Program-made: the position numbers and the translations under genes
Origin: Chloroflexota bacterium
Lineage (GTDB): Bacteria; Chloroflexota; Dehalococcoidia; Plut-88900
Length of the DNA stretch: 5,910 nt
Assembly: GCA_022566235.1 (NCBI GenBank)
Contig: JADFJI010000155.1
Span: 1 to 5,910, forward strand
Direction of reading: 5' to 3'
In this document: positions 1-5,320 of the stretch, one piece after another
Numbering within the stretch: the first letter of the stretch is position 1
How the letters are laid out: the number at the start of each line of letters is the position of its first letter
Notes under the pieces: generated by a model
The model's input: only the letters and a program-made list of their open reading frames with translations
What the model was told of the DNA's origin: nothing
Database searches by the model: none

Positions 1-371
1 CCGTATGGGACAAATTGGGAGAAGGGGTCACCTCAGGGCTTTACCTTTACGAAAGCTGGCTAGATGAGTCGGTGCATAAGCTGAATATTGGGAGCCAGTT
101 ACCCGATATCCCAGCGGGTATGTATCGGATTGAGACAGTTGCAGACGGTCTTGTCAATCGTGAGTGGGACTCCGTAGTCCCGGGTGAAGTGTACTGCGCT
201 GAACTCCGCCGCCAGTGGGCCGTGTCGGGATGGGATAGCACGGTCACAGGGGTGATTCTGATTCAGGTGTCTGAAGATGGCCGGACTCTAACCATCGAAG
301 GAATTACGAAAACGCAGTGCGGAGAAGGCCGGTATTCGTTCTCGAACGATGCCCACACGATGTATCGCTGA
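1..371 (+). CDS. C-terminal part of an unrecognised protein (5' end outside window)
   Basis: The frame is open from base 3 to a TGA at 369-371, with no stop before it, so this is most likely the last 122 codons of a gene that begins left of the window. A TTG at 15 could be a start but has no ribosome binding site that can be judged here. I do not recognise the family. The product is rich in W, Y, G, E and T and alternates polar and hydrophobic residues (for example GVILIQVSEDGRTLTIEGIT near the end), which suggests a beta-rich soluble or extracytoplasmic domain. It has two cysteines and no transmembrane segment. Its DNA is visibly less GC-rich than the oxidoreductase gene that follows, and it is followed by more than 100 bases with no convincing gene. 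It could be a recently acquired gene or itself a remnant. Confidence 0.5.
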   Translation, partial: VWDKLGEGVTSGLYLYESWLDESVHKLNIGSQLPDIPAGMYRIETVADGLVNREWDSVVPGEVYCAELRRQWAVSGWDSTVTGVILIQVSEDGRTLTIEGITKTQCGEGRYSFSNDAHTMYR

Positions 372-467
372 ACCGTTCTTCGCAAATCTGAGCCGTCTCG
401 AGGACAGACTGCGATAAGGTTAGAAGGCTACCGTAATGTGACGGGAGGACCCTCCTAAAGGCGTGGT

Positions 468-473
468 TATAAT
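468..473 (+). promoter_or_regulatory. possible -10 box (TATAAT)
   Basis: An exact TATAAT lies about 160 bases upstream of the oxidoreductase start, in the non-coding stretch after the first gene. No TTGACA-like hexamer is found 16-18 bases upstream (that position reads GAGGAC or similar), and no properly spaced TG extends the box. It may drive the downstream gene now that its ancestral upstream gene appears lost, but a single hexamer is weak evidence. Confidence 0.25.
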
Positions 474-498
474 GGCGTGACTACCCCCTTCAACTTGA

Positions 499-648
499 AT
501 GGTCGGGGGAGATGATGCTACTGAGGAGTCCCTGGGCGCGGTTAGAGAACAGTACGGAGTGGTCATTGACCCGCATACTCGTCAGGTCGATAAACATGAG
601 ACGGAGCGTCTGAGAAGTAAAAGGAGAAAGAATGCCCTCAAAGAATAG
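499..648 (+). pseudogene. 3'-terminal remnant of a hydantoinase B / oxoprolinase family gene
   Basis: A short open frame runs from an ATG at 499, directly preceded by an in-frame TGA at 496-498, to a TAG at 646-648. Its 49 residues include REQYGVVIDP, then RQVDKHETERLR and a basic tail. As I recall the family, this fits the extreme C-terminus of N-methylhydantoinase B / acetone-acetophenone carboxylase subunits (PF02538), which end with a pattern like A..xYGVV(L/I)D...(E)VD..AT..LR. The rest of that protein, normally more than 500 residues, is absent: bases 372-498 translate to nothing similar in any frame I checked. The ATG has no ribosome binding site. The end overlaps the next start codon by 17 bases, as in a tightly packed operon. 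I infer a deletion or recombination scar that left only the gene tail. A functional small protein is the alternative. Confidence 0.5.
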
Positions 649-1561
649 GACCCGATTCGGCATCGCGATGCCCCAGAAGTTTCCCGATGGGAAGGTGGAC
701 ACGAGATACATCGGCGACTTCCTGTCGAGGGTGGAGGTCCTGGGCTACGATAGCGTTTGGGTCGGCGAGGGCCACTTCAGCCCTATCCCCAACCTGGAGC
801 CGATACCCCTTCTCTCCTATGCGGCGGCCTTGACCACACGCGTCAAGATAGGGGTATCGGCCCTCCTGTCCGCCTTCTGGAGCCCGGTGCACCTGGCCAA
901 GGGCCTGGCGACCCTGGACCAGTTGAGCGATGGAAGGCTCATAGCCGCCGTAACTATAGGACCTCACCTGGAACTGTATCCCGCCTTCGGAATGGAGGCC
1001 AGAAACAGGGTAAGCCGGTTCGAGGAGGGCCTGAGGCTAATGAAGGCCCTGTGGACCCAGGATAAGGTCACCTTTCACGGGCGGTACTGGAATATGGATG
1101 AGGTTTCCATCAATCCACGGCCTCGCCAGACTCCCCACCTGCCCCTCTGGTTCGGGGCCCGGGTCGAGCCGGCTTTGAGACGCGCCGTCAAGGTGGGAGA
1201 TGGGTGGATGGGGTCCGGGGCTACCTCGACGGAAGAGTTCAAGGAGCACCTCGCGCTGGTCCGGCGCTTCCTACAGGAGGAGGAGAGAGATCCTGACGGT
1301 TTTCCCGTGTCCAAGAGGGTATTTGTGGCCCTTGACCCGAATAGGAAACGGGCCCTCAGAAGATTGGAAGAGATGATGGGAAATATCTACGGAGACCCCA
1401 GCCTCGCGGCCAGGGTATCGGTATACGGTGGTGAGGAGGAGGTGGTGGAAGGGTTGGGAAAGATCATCGAAGAGGGGATAGACCTGCTGCTCCTGGCCCC
1501 TGCATTCGAACCCACCGATCAGGCGGAGCGCCTGGCCGAAGACGTGTTGCCCAAGCTGTAG
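632..1561 (+). CDS. LLM-class flavin-dependent (probably F420-type) oxidoreductase
   Basis: This is a complete 309-residue member of the bacterial luciferase-like monooxygenase superfamily, a TIM barrel that uses FMN or coenzyme F420 to oxidise or reduce a small substrate in the cytoplasm. Family hallmarks visible are the N-terminal strand RFGIAMPQ (8-15), LGYDSVWVGEGHF (37-49), ATLDQLSDGRL (93-103), the R..RFEEGL..MKALWTQDKVTFHGRYW block (126-153), PRPRQTPHLPLWFGA (162-176) and RRAVKVGDGWM (183-193). The final part shows the usual EGIDLLLLAP strand. The ATG at 632 is set by AGGAG at 622-626 with a 5-base spacer. The length is normal for the family. Substrate and cofactor cannot be read from sequence. 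The F420 assignment rests on resemblance to the actinobacterial/Chloroflexota-type branch. The upstream hydantoinase B remnant hints at an ancestral role near amide, hydantoin or ketone catabolism. It converges on znuB with 34 bases between the stops. Confidence 0.9.
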   Translation: MPSKNRTRFGIAMPQKFPDGKVDTRYIGDFLSRVEVLGYDSVWVGEGHFSPIPNLEPIPLLSYAAALTTRVKIGVSALLSAFWSPVHLAKGLATLDQLSDGRLIAAVTIGPHLELYPAFGMEARNRVSRFEEGLRLMKALWTQDKVTFHGRYWNMDEVSINPRPRQTPHLPLWFGARVEPALRRAVKVGDGWMGSGATSTEEFKEHLALVRRFLQEEERDPDGFPVSKRVFVALDPNRKRALRRLEEMMGNIYGDPSLAARVSVYGGEEEVVEGLGKIIEEGIDLLLLAPAFEPTDQAERLAEDVLPKL

Positions 1562-1595
1562 TACCCGCCGAGCAAGGCCCTCCGCATTCGGCTCC

Positions 1596-2405
1596 TCAGG
1601 CCCTTGCCATCAGAAGCCTGGCCCCCGAGGCCAGCACCAGAAGACCCAGCGCCGTCAGGACTATCGCGCCACCGGGGGCCACATCCTGATAGAAGGAGAT
1701 GGTGAGGCCGCTGAAGACGCTGGCTACTCCCAGGCTGGACGAAAGGAGTAGCGTGGCCCGGAAGCTTCGGGCGATCTGAAGGGATGCCAGGACGGGGATG
1801 ACTATGAGGGCGCCCACTAGCAGGGCCCCGACGACCCTCATGGCCAGGGGTATAGCGATGCCGGTGAGGACGGCCAGGAGGGTGTTGGTCAGCCCTACTC
1901 TAACGCCGCTGGTGCGGGCCAGGTCCGGGTCGAAGGTTGACTGTACCAGCTCTCTGTATAAGAAGACCACGACGAGGACCACCACCCCGCCCAGGGCCCC
2001 GATGGCCCATACGTCTTCCTGGCCTACGGTGACGATGCCGCCAAAGAGGAAGCTAAACAGGTCCACGTTGAAGCCATCGCCCAGGCTTATTATCACCACG
2101 GCGGTAGCCAGGGCCGTGTAGAGGACCAGGGCCAGGGCGGCGTCGCCCGAGAACCGGTTGGAGGTGCGGAGGCGTTCGATGATGAGGGAGCCTATGGCTG
2201 CCGCGATCACGGCGAAGAAGACCGGATAACGGTCTAGGAGGAGGCCTATGGCGACGCCAAGCAGGGCCACGTGGGCCAGGGTGTCGGCGATGAGGGACAG
2301 CCTTCTCAGCACCAAAAAGGTGCCCAGCAGAGGGCTTATGGCGCCGACGAATCCGCCCGCGATGAAGGCCCTCACCATGAAGTCTAGCTGAAATATCTCT
2401 GGCAT
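1596..2405 (-). CDS. znuB: zinc ABC transporter permease ZnuB (ABC-3 family)
   Basis: This 269-residue integral membrane protein is the permease of a zinc (or manganese) importer of the ABC-3 family and would work as a homodimer with ZnuC and ZnuA. It is almost entirely hydrophobic, with about eight or nine predicted helices. Family landmarks are LVLRRLSLIADTLAHVALLG (31-50), near the family's usual start of the second helix; the cytoplasmic segment LYRELVQSTFDPDLARTSGV (149-168), which should carry the coupling helix that contacts ZnuC; VVGALLVGALIVIPVLAS (191-208); and the late APGGAIVL motif (243-250). Length is typical. The ATG at 2405 has AAGGA (complement of 2416-2420) about 10 bases upstream, acceptable but spaced long. 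It is the last gene of the cluster and is separated from znuC by 268 bases containing a repeat element, which is unusual. I see no convincing promoter of its own, so read-through from upstream is assumed. Confidence 0.95.
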   Translation of the reverse strand: MPEIFQLDFMVRAFIAGGFVGAISPLLGTFLVLRRLSLIADTLAHVALLGVAIGLLLDRYPVFFAVIAAAIGSLIIERLRTSNRFSGDAALALVLYTALATAVVIISLGDGFNVDLFSFLFGGIVTVGQEDVWAIGALGGVVVLVVVFLYRELVQSTFDPDLARTSGVRVGLTNTLLAVLTGIAIPLAMRVVGALLVGALIVIPVLASLQIARSFRATLLLSSSLGVASVFSGLTISFYQDVAPGGAIVLTALGLLVLASGARLLMARA

Positions 2406-2498
2406 GGATACGTATTCCTTAGTACCTGACTGCGGAAAACCATGTCATAACATCTGCCCCATAATGGGGATGCACTCGTGATCTGCCACCCACCGAAC

Positions 2499-2612
2499 TA
2501 TCCCCCTGTATCCCCCTTCCTTTTCTGGAAGGGGGCAAGAGAATTCTGGGGGGCACCCCAGTACCCCCTGCATGGTTCGACAGGCTCACCACGAACGGGG
2601 GCTCCGCCCTTC
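2499..2612. repeat. dispersed composite repeat, copy A (between znuC and znuB)
   Basis: This copy contains TATCCCCCTGTATCCCCC, then a 9-bp perfect hairpin CCCCCTTCC / GGAAGGGGG (2512-2535, loop TTTTCT), a second hairpin CTGGGG-GGCA-CCCCAG (2546-2561), and a module TTCGACAGGCTCA followed by CCACGAACGGGG (2576-2600) ending in CTCCGCCC. The first half matches the copies at 5011 and 5707. The last 30 bases (2583-2612) match 5881-5910 at 27 of 30 positions. It codes for nothing convincing and fills the 268-base spacer. In the znu transcript, which runs through it on the minus strand, it would form stable stem-loops. Confidence 0.8.
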
Positions 2613-2673
2613 TGCACTCCTGACGACGCTCGACTGAACGCTACGCTGATTTCGGCTACCAGGTTTTGGCTTG

Positions 2674-3441
2674 CTAGTCGTGACGGTGAATGACCAGGTC
2701 TACGGGGAAACCGTACACCTGGCTCAGGGCCTCATCGGTGACCTCCTCGGGCCTGCCGTGGAAGACCAGGGCCTGATTTATGCAGGCTATACTGGTGGCC
2801 TCGTGCAAGACCACTCCCACGTCATGGGATACCAGAAGGATGGTCACACCCTTCTCCCTTCGCATTTCCTGGAGGAGATTGTAGAAACGCTCCTGGTGGG
2901 TCACGTCGAGGCCGGCAGTGGGTTCGTCCAGGATCAGCAGGTCGGGCCCGTGTACCAGGGCCCTGGCGATGAGGACCAGCTGCTTCTGGCCCACTGAGAG
3001 ATCACTTACCTGCCTTCGCCAGTGGCCCCAGAGGCCTACGGTCTCCAGTGCCTCTCTGACCCCTGGCGAGACTCCTCTGTGGAAGAAGGCCAGGGGGTTG
3101 AATCCCCTGTATTCGCCATAGGAGACCACCTCGGCCACCGAAGCTGGAAACCGTACGCTGAAGGCGCTGGCAGTCTGGGGCACATAGCCGATGCGCCACC
3201 ACGATTCGAACCTGCTGCTGTCCTGCCCGAAGATCTTCACCCGGCCCTTCTTTGGCTGCTCCAGGGCCACGGCCAGCTTCACCAGGGTGCTCTTGCCGCC
3301 CCCGTTGGGGCCCACCATGGCGACGAACTCTCCTCTCTCTACGGAGAAGGTGACGTCCTCGACGGCGGGTGTGAGGCCATAGGAGAAGCTCACCCTATCG
3401 AAGCTCAACGCCGGATCGTTTTCCCCAGTGGTTACCGGCAT
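2674..3441 (-). CDS. znuC: zinc ABC transporter ATP-binding protein ZnuC
   Basis: This 255-residue ATPase subunit hydrolyses ATP at the inner face of the membrane to power zinc import through ZnuB. All nucleotide-binding motifs are present: Walker A GPNGGGKST (44-52), Q-loop glutamine in YVPQ (Q89), ABC signature LSVGQ (148-152), Walker B LLILDEP (168-174), D-loop AGLD (176-179) and switch histidine in SHD (H206). The signature has V where LSGGQ has G, which is tolerated in the family and should not abolish activity. SFSYG (18-22) supplies the usual aromatic that stacks on adenine. The ATG at 3441 overlaps the end of znuA by 10 bases, so the two are probably translationally coupled. The C-terminal 20 residues lack any extra His-rich or regulatory domain. 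The paralogous manganese/iron transporters (Mnt, Sit) are the main alternative. The adjoining Fur-family regulator and the all-histidine site of ZnuA favour zinc. Confidence 0.95.
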   Translation of the reverse strand: MPVTTGENDPALSFDRVSFSYGLTPAVEDVTFSVERGEFVAMVGPNGGGKSTLVKLAVALEQPKKGRVKIFGQDSSRFESWWRIGYVPQTASAFSVRFPASVAEVVSYGEYRGFNPLAFFHRGVSPGVREALETVGLWGHWRRQVSDLSVGQKQLVLIARALVHGPDLLILDEPTAGLDVTHQERFYNLLQEMRREKGVTILLVSHDVGVVLHEATSIACINQALVFHGRPEEVTDEALSQVYGFPVDLVIHRHD

Positions 3442-4403
3442 TGCAGGGCCTTCTTCAAGTTATCCAGGTTGGAGCGCATCACGGAGAAATAGTCCTCGCC
3501 GGCATCTTGATCTTCGGATGTCAACCCTGCCAGGGGGTTGAGCTCCAAGGTCTGGGCCCCTACCTCGTTTGCAAGGGTCTCGGCGACCCGGGGGCTCACC
3601 AGCGACTCGAAGAAGACGTAGCCGATTCCAGAGTCCTCTATCTGATTCACCAGCCCCCTCAATTTCGCCGGGCTGGCCTCGGCCTCGGGGGAAAGGCCGG
3701 AGATGCTCAGCTGCTCCAGCCCGAAGCGGCGGGCCAGGTACCCGAAGGAGGCGTGGTTGATAACGAAGACGTTCAGGGCGCATGCCGACAGCCCCTTCTC
3801 CATCTCCGCCTCCAGGGCCTTCAGGTCCCGCTCCAACGATGCAAGGTTCTCTGAGTATTGGGCATCACCCTCAGGATCGATGGCCGCCAGGGCGTGCTTC
3901 ACCGCTACCGCCTGCTTGAGATACAGCCCCGGGTCCAACCAGACGTGGGGATCGGCAGGCCCCTTCCCTTCGCCGAGCGACAGGTCCTGACGGAGTGCGT
4001 CGGTGGCGTTCAAAATCTCGTTCTCATGGGCCTCTTCCAGCACCCGGTCCACCCAGGGCTCGAAGCCCGAGCCGTTGTATGTGAAGAGGTCTGCTTCCAG
4101 AATAGAGATGATGTCCCGGGCCCCGGGCTGCCAGTCGTGGGGTTCGGCGCCCGGAGGCGTCAAGTTCACCACGCGCACCCGTTCTCCTCCCACCTTCTCG
4201 GCCAGGAATTGCAGCGGGTAGAGGGTGGTTATCACGGTAAGCCTTTCTCCTTCCCCCTCCGAATCCCTGGACGGGCCTGTCCCCCCATCCGGCGAACAGG
4301 CAGCTAGGATAAGCCCCGATACCAGGGCCACCGATAGCAGAGTGAGTAATGGGAAAGTATTCCATAGGCTTCTGTCTGCTGATGTATTGATACCTGTTAT
4401 CAA
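3432..4403 (-). CDS. znuA: zinc-binding lipoprotein ZnuA (cluster A-I substrate-binding protein)
   Basis: This 323-residue protein captures extracytoplasmic zinc and delivers it to ZnuBC. The N-terminus has Arg11, a hydrophobic stretch and a lipobox LAAC (33-36), so Cys36 should be lipidated. A low-complexity G/S/E linker follows before the folded domain at about 54. Metal ligands are expected at H89 (AEPHDW), H153 (DPHVWLDP) and H217 (NHASFGY). The third histidine, rather than glutamate, is typical of zinc over manganese proteins. FFESLVSP (264-271) and LNPLAGLT (288-295), then DYF.VM..NL..LKKAL, match zinc binders of the Firmicutes type. The usual His/Asp-rich loop between the first two ligands is missing. 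The start is uncertain. TTG at 4403 is the only candidate giving a full signal peptide (a stop, TAA, lies at 4410-4412), yet it has no ribosome binding site and lies inside the putative Zur operator. The gap to the upstream regulator gene is about 43 bases. Confidence 0.93.
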   Translation of the reverse strand: MITGINTSADRSLWNTFPLLTLLSVALVSGLILAACSPDGGTGPSRDSEGEGERLTVITTLYPLQFLAEKVGGERVRVVNLTPPGAEPHDWQPGARDIISILEADLFTYNGSGFEPWVDRVLEEAHENEILNATDALRQDLSLGEGKGPADPHVWLDPGLYLKQAVAVKHALAAIDPEGDAQYSENLASLERDLKALEAEMEKGLSACALNVFVINHASFGYLARRFGLEQLSISGLSPEAEASPAKLRGLVNQIEDSGIGYVFFESLVSPRVAETLANEVGAQTLELNPLAGLTSEDQDAGEDYFSVMRSNLDNLKKALQCR

Positions 4404-4405
4404 TA
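4385..4405. promoter_or_regulatory. putative Zur/Fur-family operator at znuA
   Basis: A perfect inverted repeat, TATTGATA-N5-TATCAATA, spans 21 bases. Read as a 7-1-7 site it is TGATACC-T-GTTATCA, close to the classic Fur-family arrangement TGATAAT-N-ATTATCA. It shares TGATA-N5-TATCA with the site in front of the regulator gene at 4925-4939. It overlaps the presumed TTG start of znuA, so bound regulator would block initiation or early elongation. The promoter it controls is unclear: TTGACC (complement of 4445-4450) could be a -35, but only poor -10 hexamers follow. Confidence 0.75.
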
Positions 4406-4446
4406 AAGATTACATTACGTCCGATATGGGATTTACGGGTCTGAGG

Positions 4447-4908
4447 TCAAGATGAGACGCCGGCTGAGATGGGAAGTTCGGGTTTCGCGTGACCGCCGTA
4501 TCTGACCTGGCAGGTAGGGCAGACCACGTAAACCTCAATGCGGTGGCCCACGATGGTACCGGCCTTGGACACCCCTAGTTGGGAGAGGAGCTGCTCGATC
4601 TCCGATTCTTGGAACTCGGTTATGGCGCCGCATGATACGCATACCAGGTGGTGATGGTGTCCCGTCAGGGGGAAGCTGTATCTTGGTGAGCCGTCATGGA
4701 GGATCATCTTGCAGAGGAGTCCCCTCTCCACCAGCAGCTTCAGGGTCCGGAAGACCGTTGCCCGCCCCACTCCCGGGACATCGGCACAGACCTCCTCGGC
4801 GGTGAAATTGGTATCTCTGCCGGCGATGCTTTCCAGCACCCTAAGGCGAGGGGCCGTGAGCCTGTACCCCTGACCCTCGATGGCGGCCACTAGATCGTTA
4901 TTGGTCAT
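4447..4908 (-). CDS. zur: Fur-family transcriptional regulator, probably zinc uptake regulator Zur
   Basis: This 153-residue metal-dependent repressor has the standard Fur layout. It has an N-terminal winged helix (YRLTAPRLRVLESI at 15-28, TAEEV at 36-40, recognition helix GRATVFRTLKLLVERGLL at 48-65), a beta-hairpin wing (RYSF, 76-79), then a C-terminal dimerisation domain. The domain contains GHHHHLVCVSCG (83-94) and CPTC (130-133). Cys90, Cys93, Cys130 and Cys133 form the structural Cys4 zinc site. The His84-87 cluster and His122 are candidates for the sensing site. Zur is preferred over Fur or PerR because the gene is directly followed by znuA, znuC and znuB and both genes carry the same operator core. 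Metal specificity cannot be proven from sequence. The ATG at 4908 is preceded by no good Shine-Dalgarno sequence (TAGACCT), but translation from it gives the normal family N-terminus. A strong promoter and operator lie immediately upstream. Confidence 0.88.
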   Translation of the reverse strand: MTNNDLVAAIEGQGYRLTAPRLRVLESIAGRDTNFTAEEVCADVPGVGRATVFRTLKLLVERGLLCKMILHDGSPRYSFPLTGHHHHLVCVSCGAITEFQESEIEQLLSQLGVSKAGTIVGHRIEVYVVCPTCQVRYGGHAKPELPISAGVSS

Positions 4909-4924
4909 AGGTCTATATTTTAAG

Positions 4925-4939
4925 TGATACTAACTATCA
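4925..4939. promoter_or_regulatory. putative Zur/Fur-family operator of the regulator gene
   Basis: TGATACT-A-ACTATCA is a 7-1-7 inverted repeat with 6 of 7 arm positions complementary, matching the Fur-family box layout. It lies downstream of the -10 box, roughly +6 to +20 relative to the expected transcription start near 4944 and 17 bases before the ATG. Binding there would block promoter clearance, giving negative autoregulation. It shares TGATA-N5-TATCA with the site at znuA. Confidence 0.72.
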
Positions 4940-4950
4940 GTAATACGTCC

Positions 4951-4979
4951 ATTATATGCATGGAGGAGAGCTGTGTCAA
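4951..4979 (-). promoter_or_regulatory. consensus sigma-70 promoter for zur
   Basis: On the minus strand TTGACA (complement of 4974-4979) is followed by a 17-base spacer and TATAAT (complement of 4951-4956). Both hexamers are exact consensus and the spacer is optimal. Transcription should start near 4944, giving a 5' leader of about 36 bases before the ATG at 4908. The strength of the promoter fits one that is held down by the operator just downstream. Confidence 0.82.
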
Positions 4980-5010
4980 GGGCATGAGGAGGGAGAGTGT
5001 TTAATAACAC

Positions 5011-5079
5011 TTTCGACCATCCCCCCTGTCCCCCCTTCCCTTCGGCAGGCTCAGGACAGGCCTGGCCAGGAAGGGGGGG
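5011..5079. repeat. dispersed composite repeat, copy B, with nested module
   Basis: The copy begins TTTCGACCATCCCCC, as do those at 5707 and 5836 (the last with fewer Cs). A 10-bp stem CCCCCCTTCC (5030-5039) pairs with GGAAGGGGGG (5069-5078). Where copies A and C have loops of only 3-6 bases, this one carries 29 bases including TTCGGCAGGCTCAGGACAGG, a relative of the TTCGACAGGCTCA module seen separately in copy A. This looks like one repeat unit inserted into the loop of another. Confidence 0.75.
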
Positions 5080-5091
5080 AAATTAGGTTTG

Positions 5092-5142
5092 GTCCCGACT
5101 TGTCGGGACAAACCCCCGCCAATCCCGACTTGTCGGGATTGG
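5092..5142. repeat. two tandem TCCCGACTTGTCGGGA palindromes
   Basis: The 16-base palindrome TCCCGACTTGTCGGGA occurs at 5093-5108 and again at 5123-5138, 30 bases apart. The second extends to an 11-bp stem (CCAATCCCGAC / GTCGGGATTGG, 5119-5142) and the first to 8 bp (GTCCCGAC / GTCGGGAC, 5092-5109). The flanks differ but each is compensated on both sides, which suggests hairpins kept by pairing. No T-run follows on either strand, so they are not standard terminators. Confidence 0.8.
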
Positions 5143-5177
5143 AACCCCATTTGTCTCTTGTTTCAGAGTGGCTTAGA

Positions 5178-5199
5178 AAGTGTCGTGTACACAACGCTT
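5178..5199. repeat. isolated 22-base near-palindrome centred on GTGTACAC
   Basis: Nine of 11 base pairs are symmetrical around the core GTGTACAC (5185-5192), and one of the two exceptions would be a G-U pair in RNA. It lies in AT-richer sequence between repeat blocks, more than 100 bases past the 3' end of the monooxygenase gene and about 200 bases upstream of the zur promoter. It could be a protein-binding site or a hairpin. No gene start lies next to it, so its role is unknown. Confidence 0.4.
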
Positions 5200-5206
5200 A
5201 CAGGGG

Positions 5207-5269
5207 ATAGGGGGGATAAATTAGGTTTGAGGGATAGCCCCCGGTCCCGACTCGTCCCGATACTCGGGA
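5207..5269. repeat. diverged second copy of the 5070-5108 block
   Basis: GGGGGG, then AAATTAGGTTTG, then GGTCCCGACT appear in the same order as at 5073-5100, but with about 13 extra bases between the second and third parts. The palindrome here is altered: TCCCGA-TAC-TCGGGA at 5255-5269 forms a 6-bp hairpin with a 3-base loop. On the minus strand this hairpin lies about 52 bases beyond the stop of the monooxygenase gene, where it could stabilise the transcript end, although no U-tract follows. Confidence 0.6.
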
Positions 5270-5320
5270 GCAGACTAGCACCAGAGGTTCGGTATGCAAC
5301 CAGGCACGGCCTCGGGACCT

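Noticed and set aside
443..456. GGGAGGACCCTCC as a terminator hairpin after the first gene
   Set aside because: The stem is only 4-5 bp, the loop would be 2-4 bases, and no T-run follows.
1562..1606. Possible bidirectional terminator between the convergent oxidoreductase and znuB genes
   Set aside because: Short complementary arms (GCCGA/TCGGC, CAAGG/CCTTG) exist but with long loops or bulges and no T-run on either strand, so they do not support a call.
2457..2469. Palindrome CCCCATAATGGGG upstream of znuB as a regulator site
   Set aside because: It is short, lies next to G/C-tract repeats, and does not match the TGATA-N5-TATCA core found at the other zinc genes.
2478..2693. Plus-strand open frame in the znuC-znuB spacer
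   Set aside because: It is translation of repeat copy A and overlaps the end of znuC. There is no sign of coding constraint.
4024..4365. Alternative frame in the 5' part of znuA starting at an ATG (complement of 4363-4365)
   Set aside because: It lies wholly inside znuA in another frame and gives no recognisable product, while the znuA frame has a lipobox and all expected ligands.
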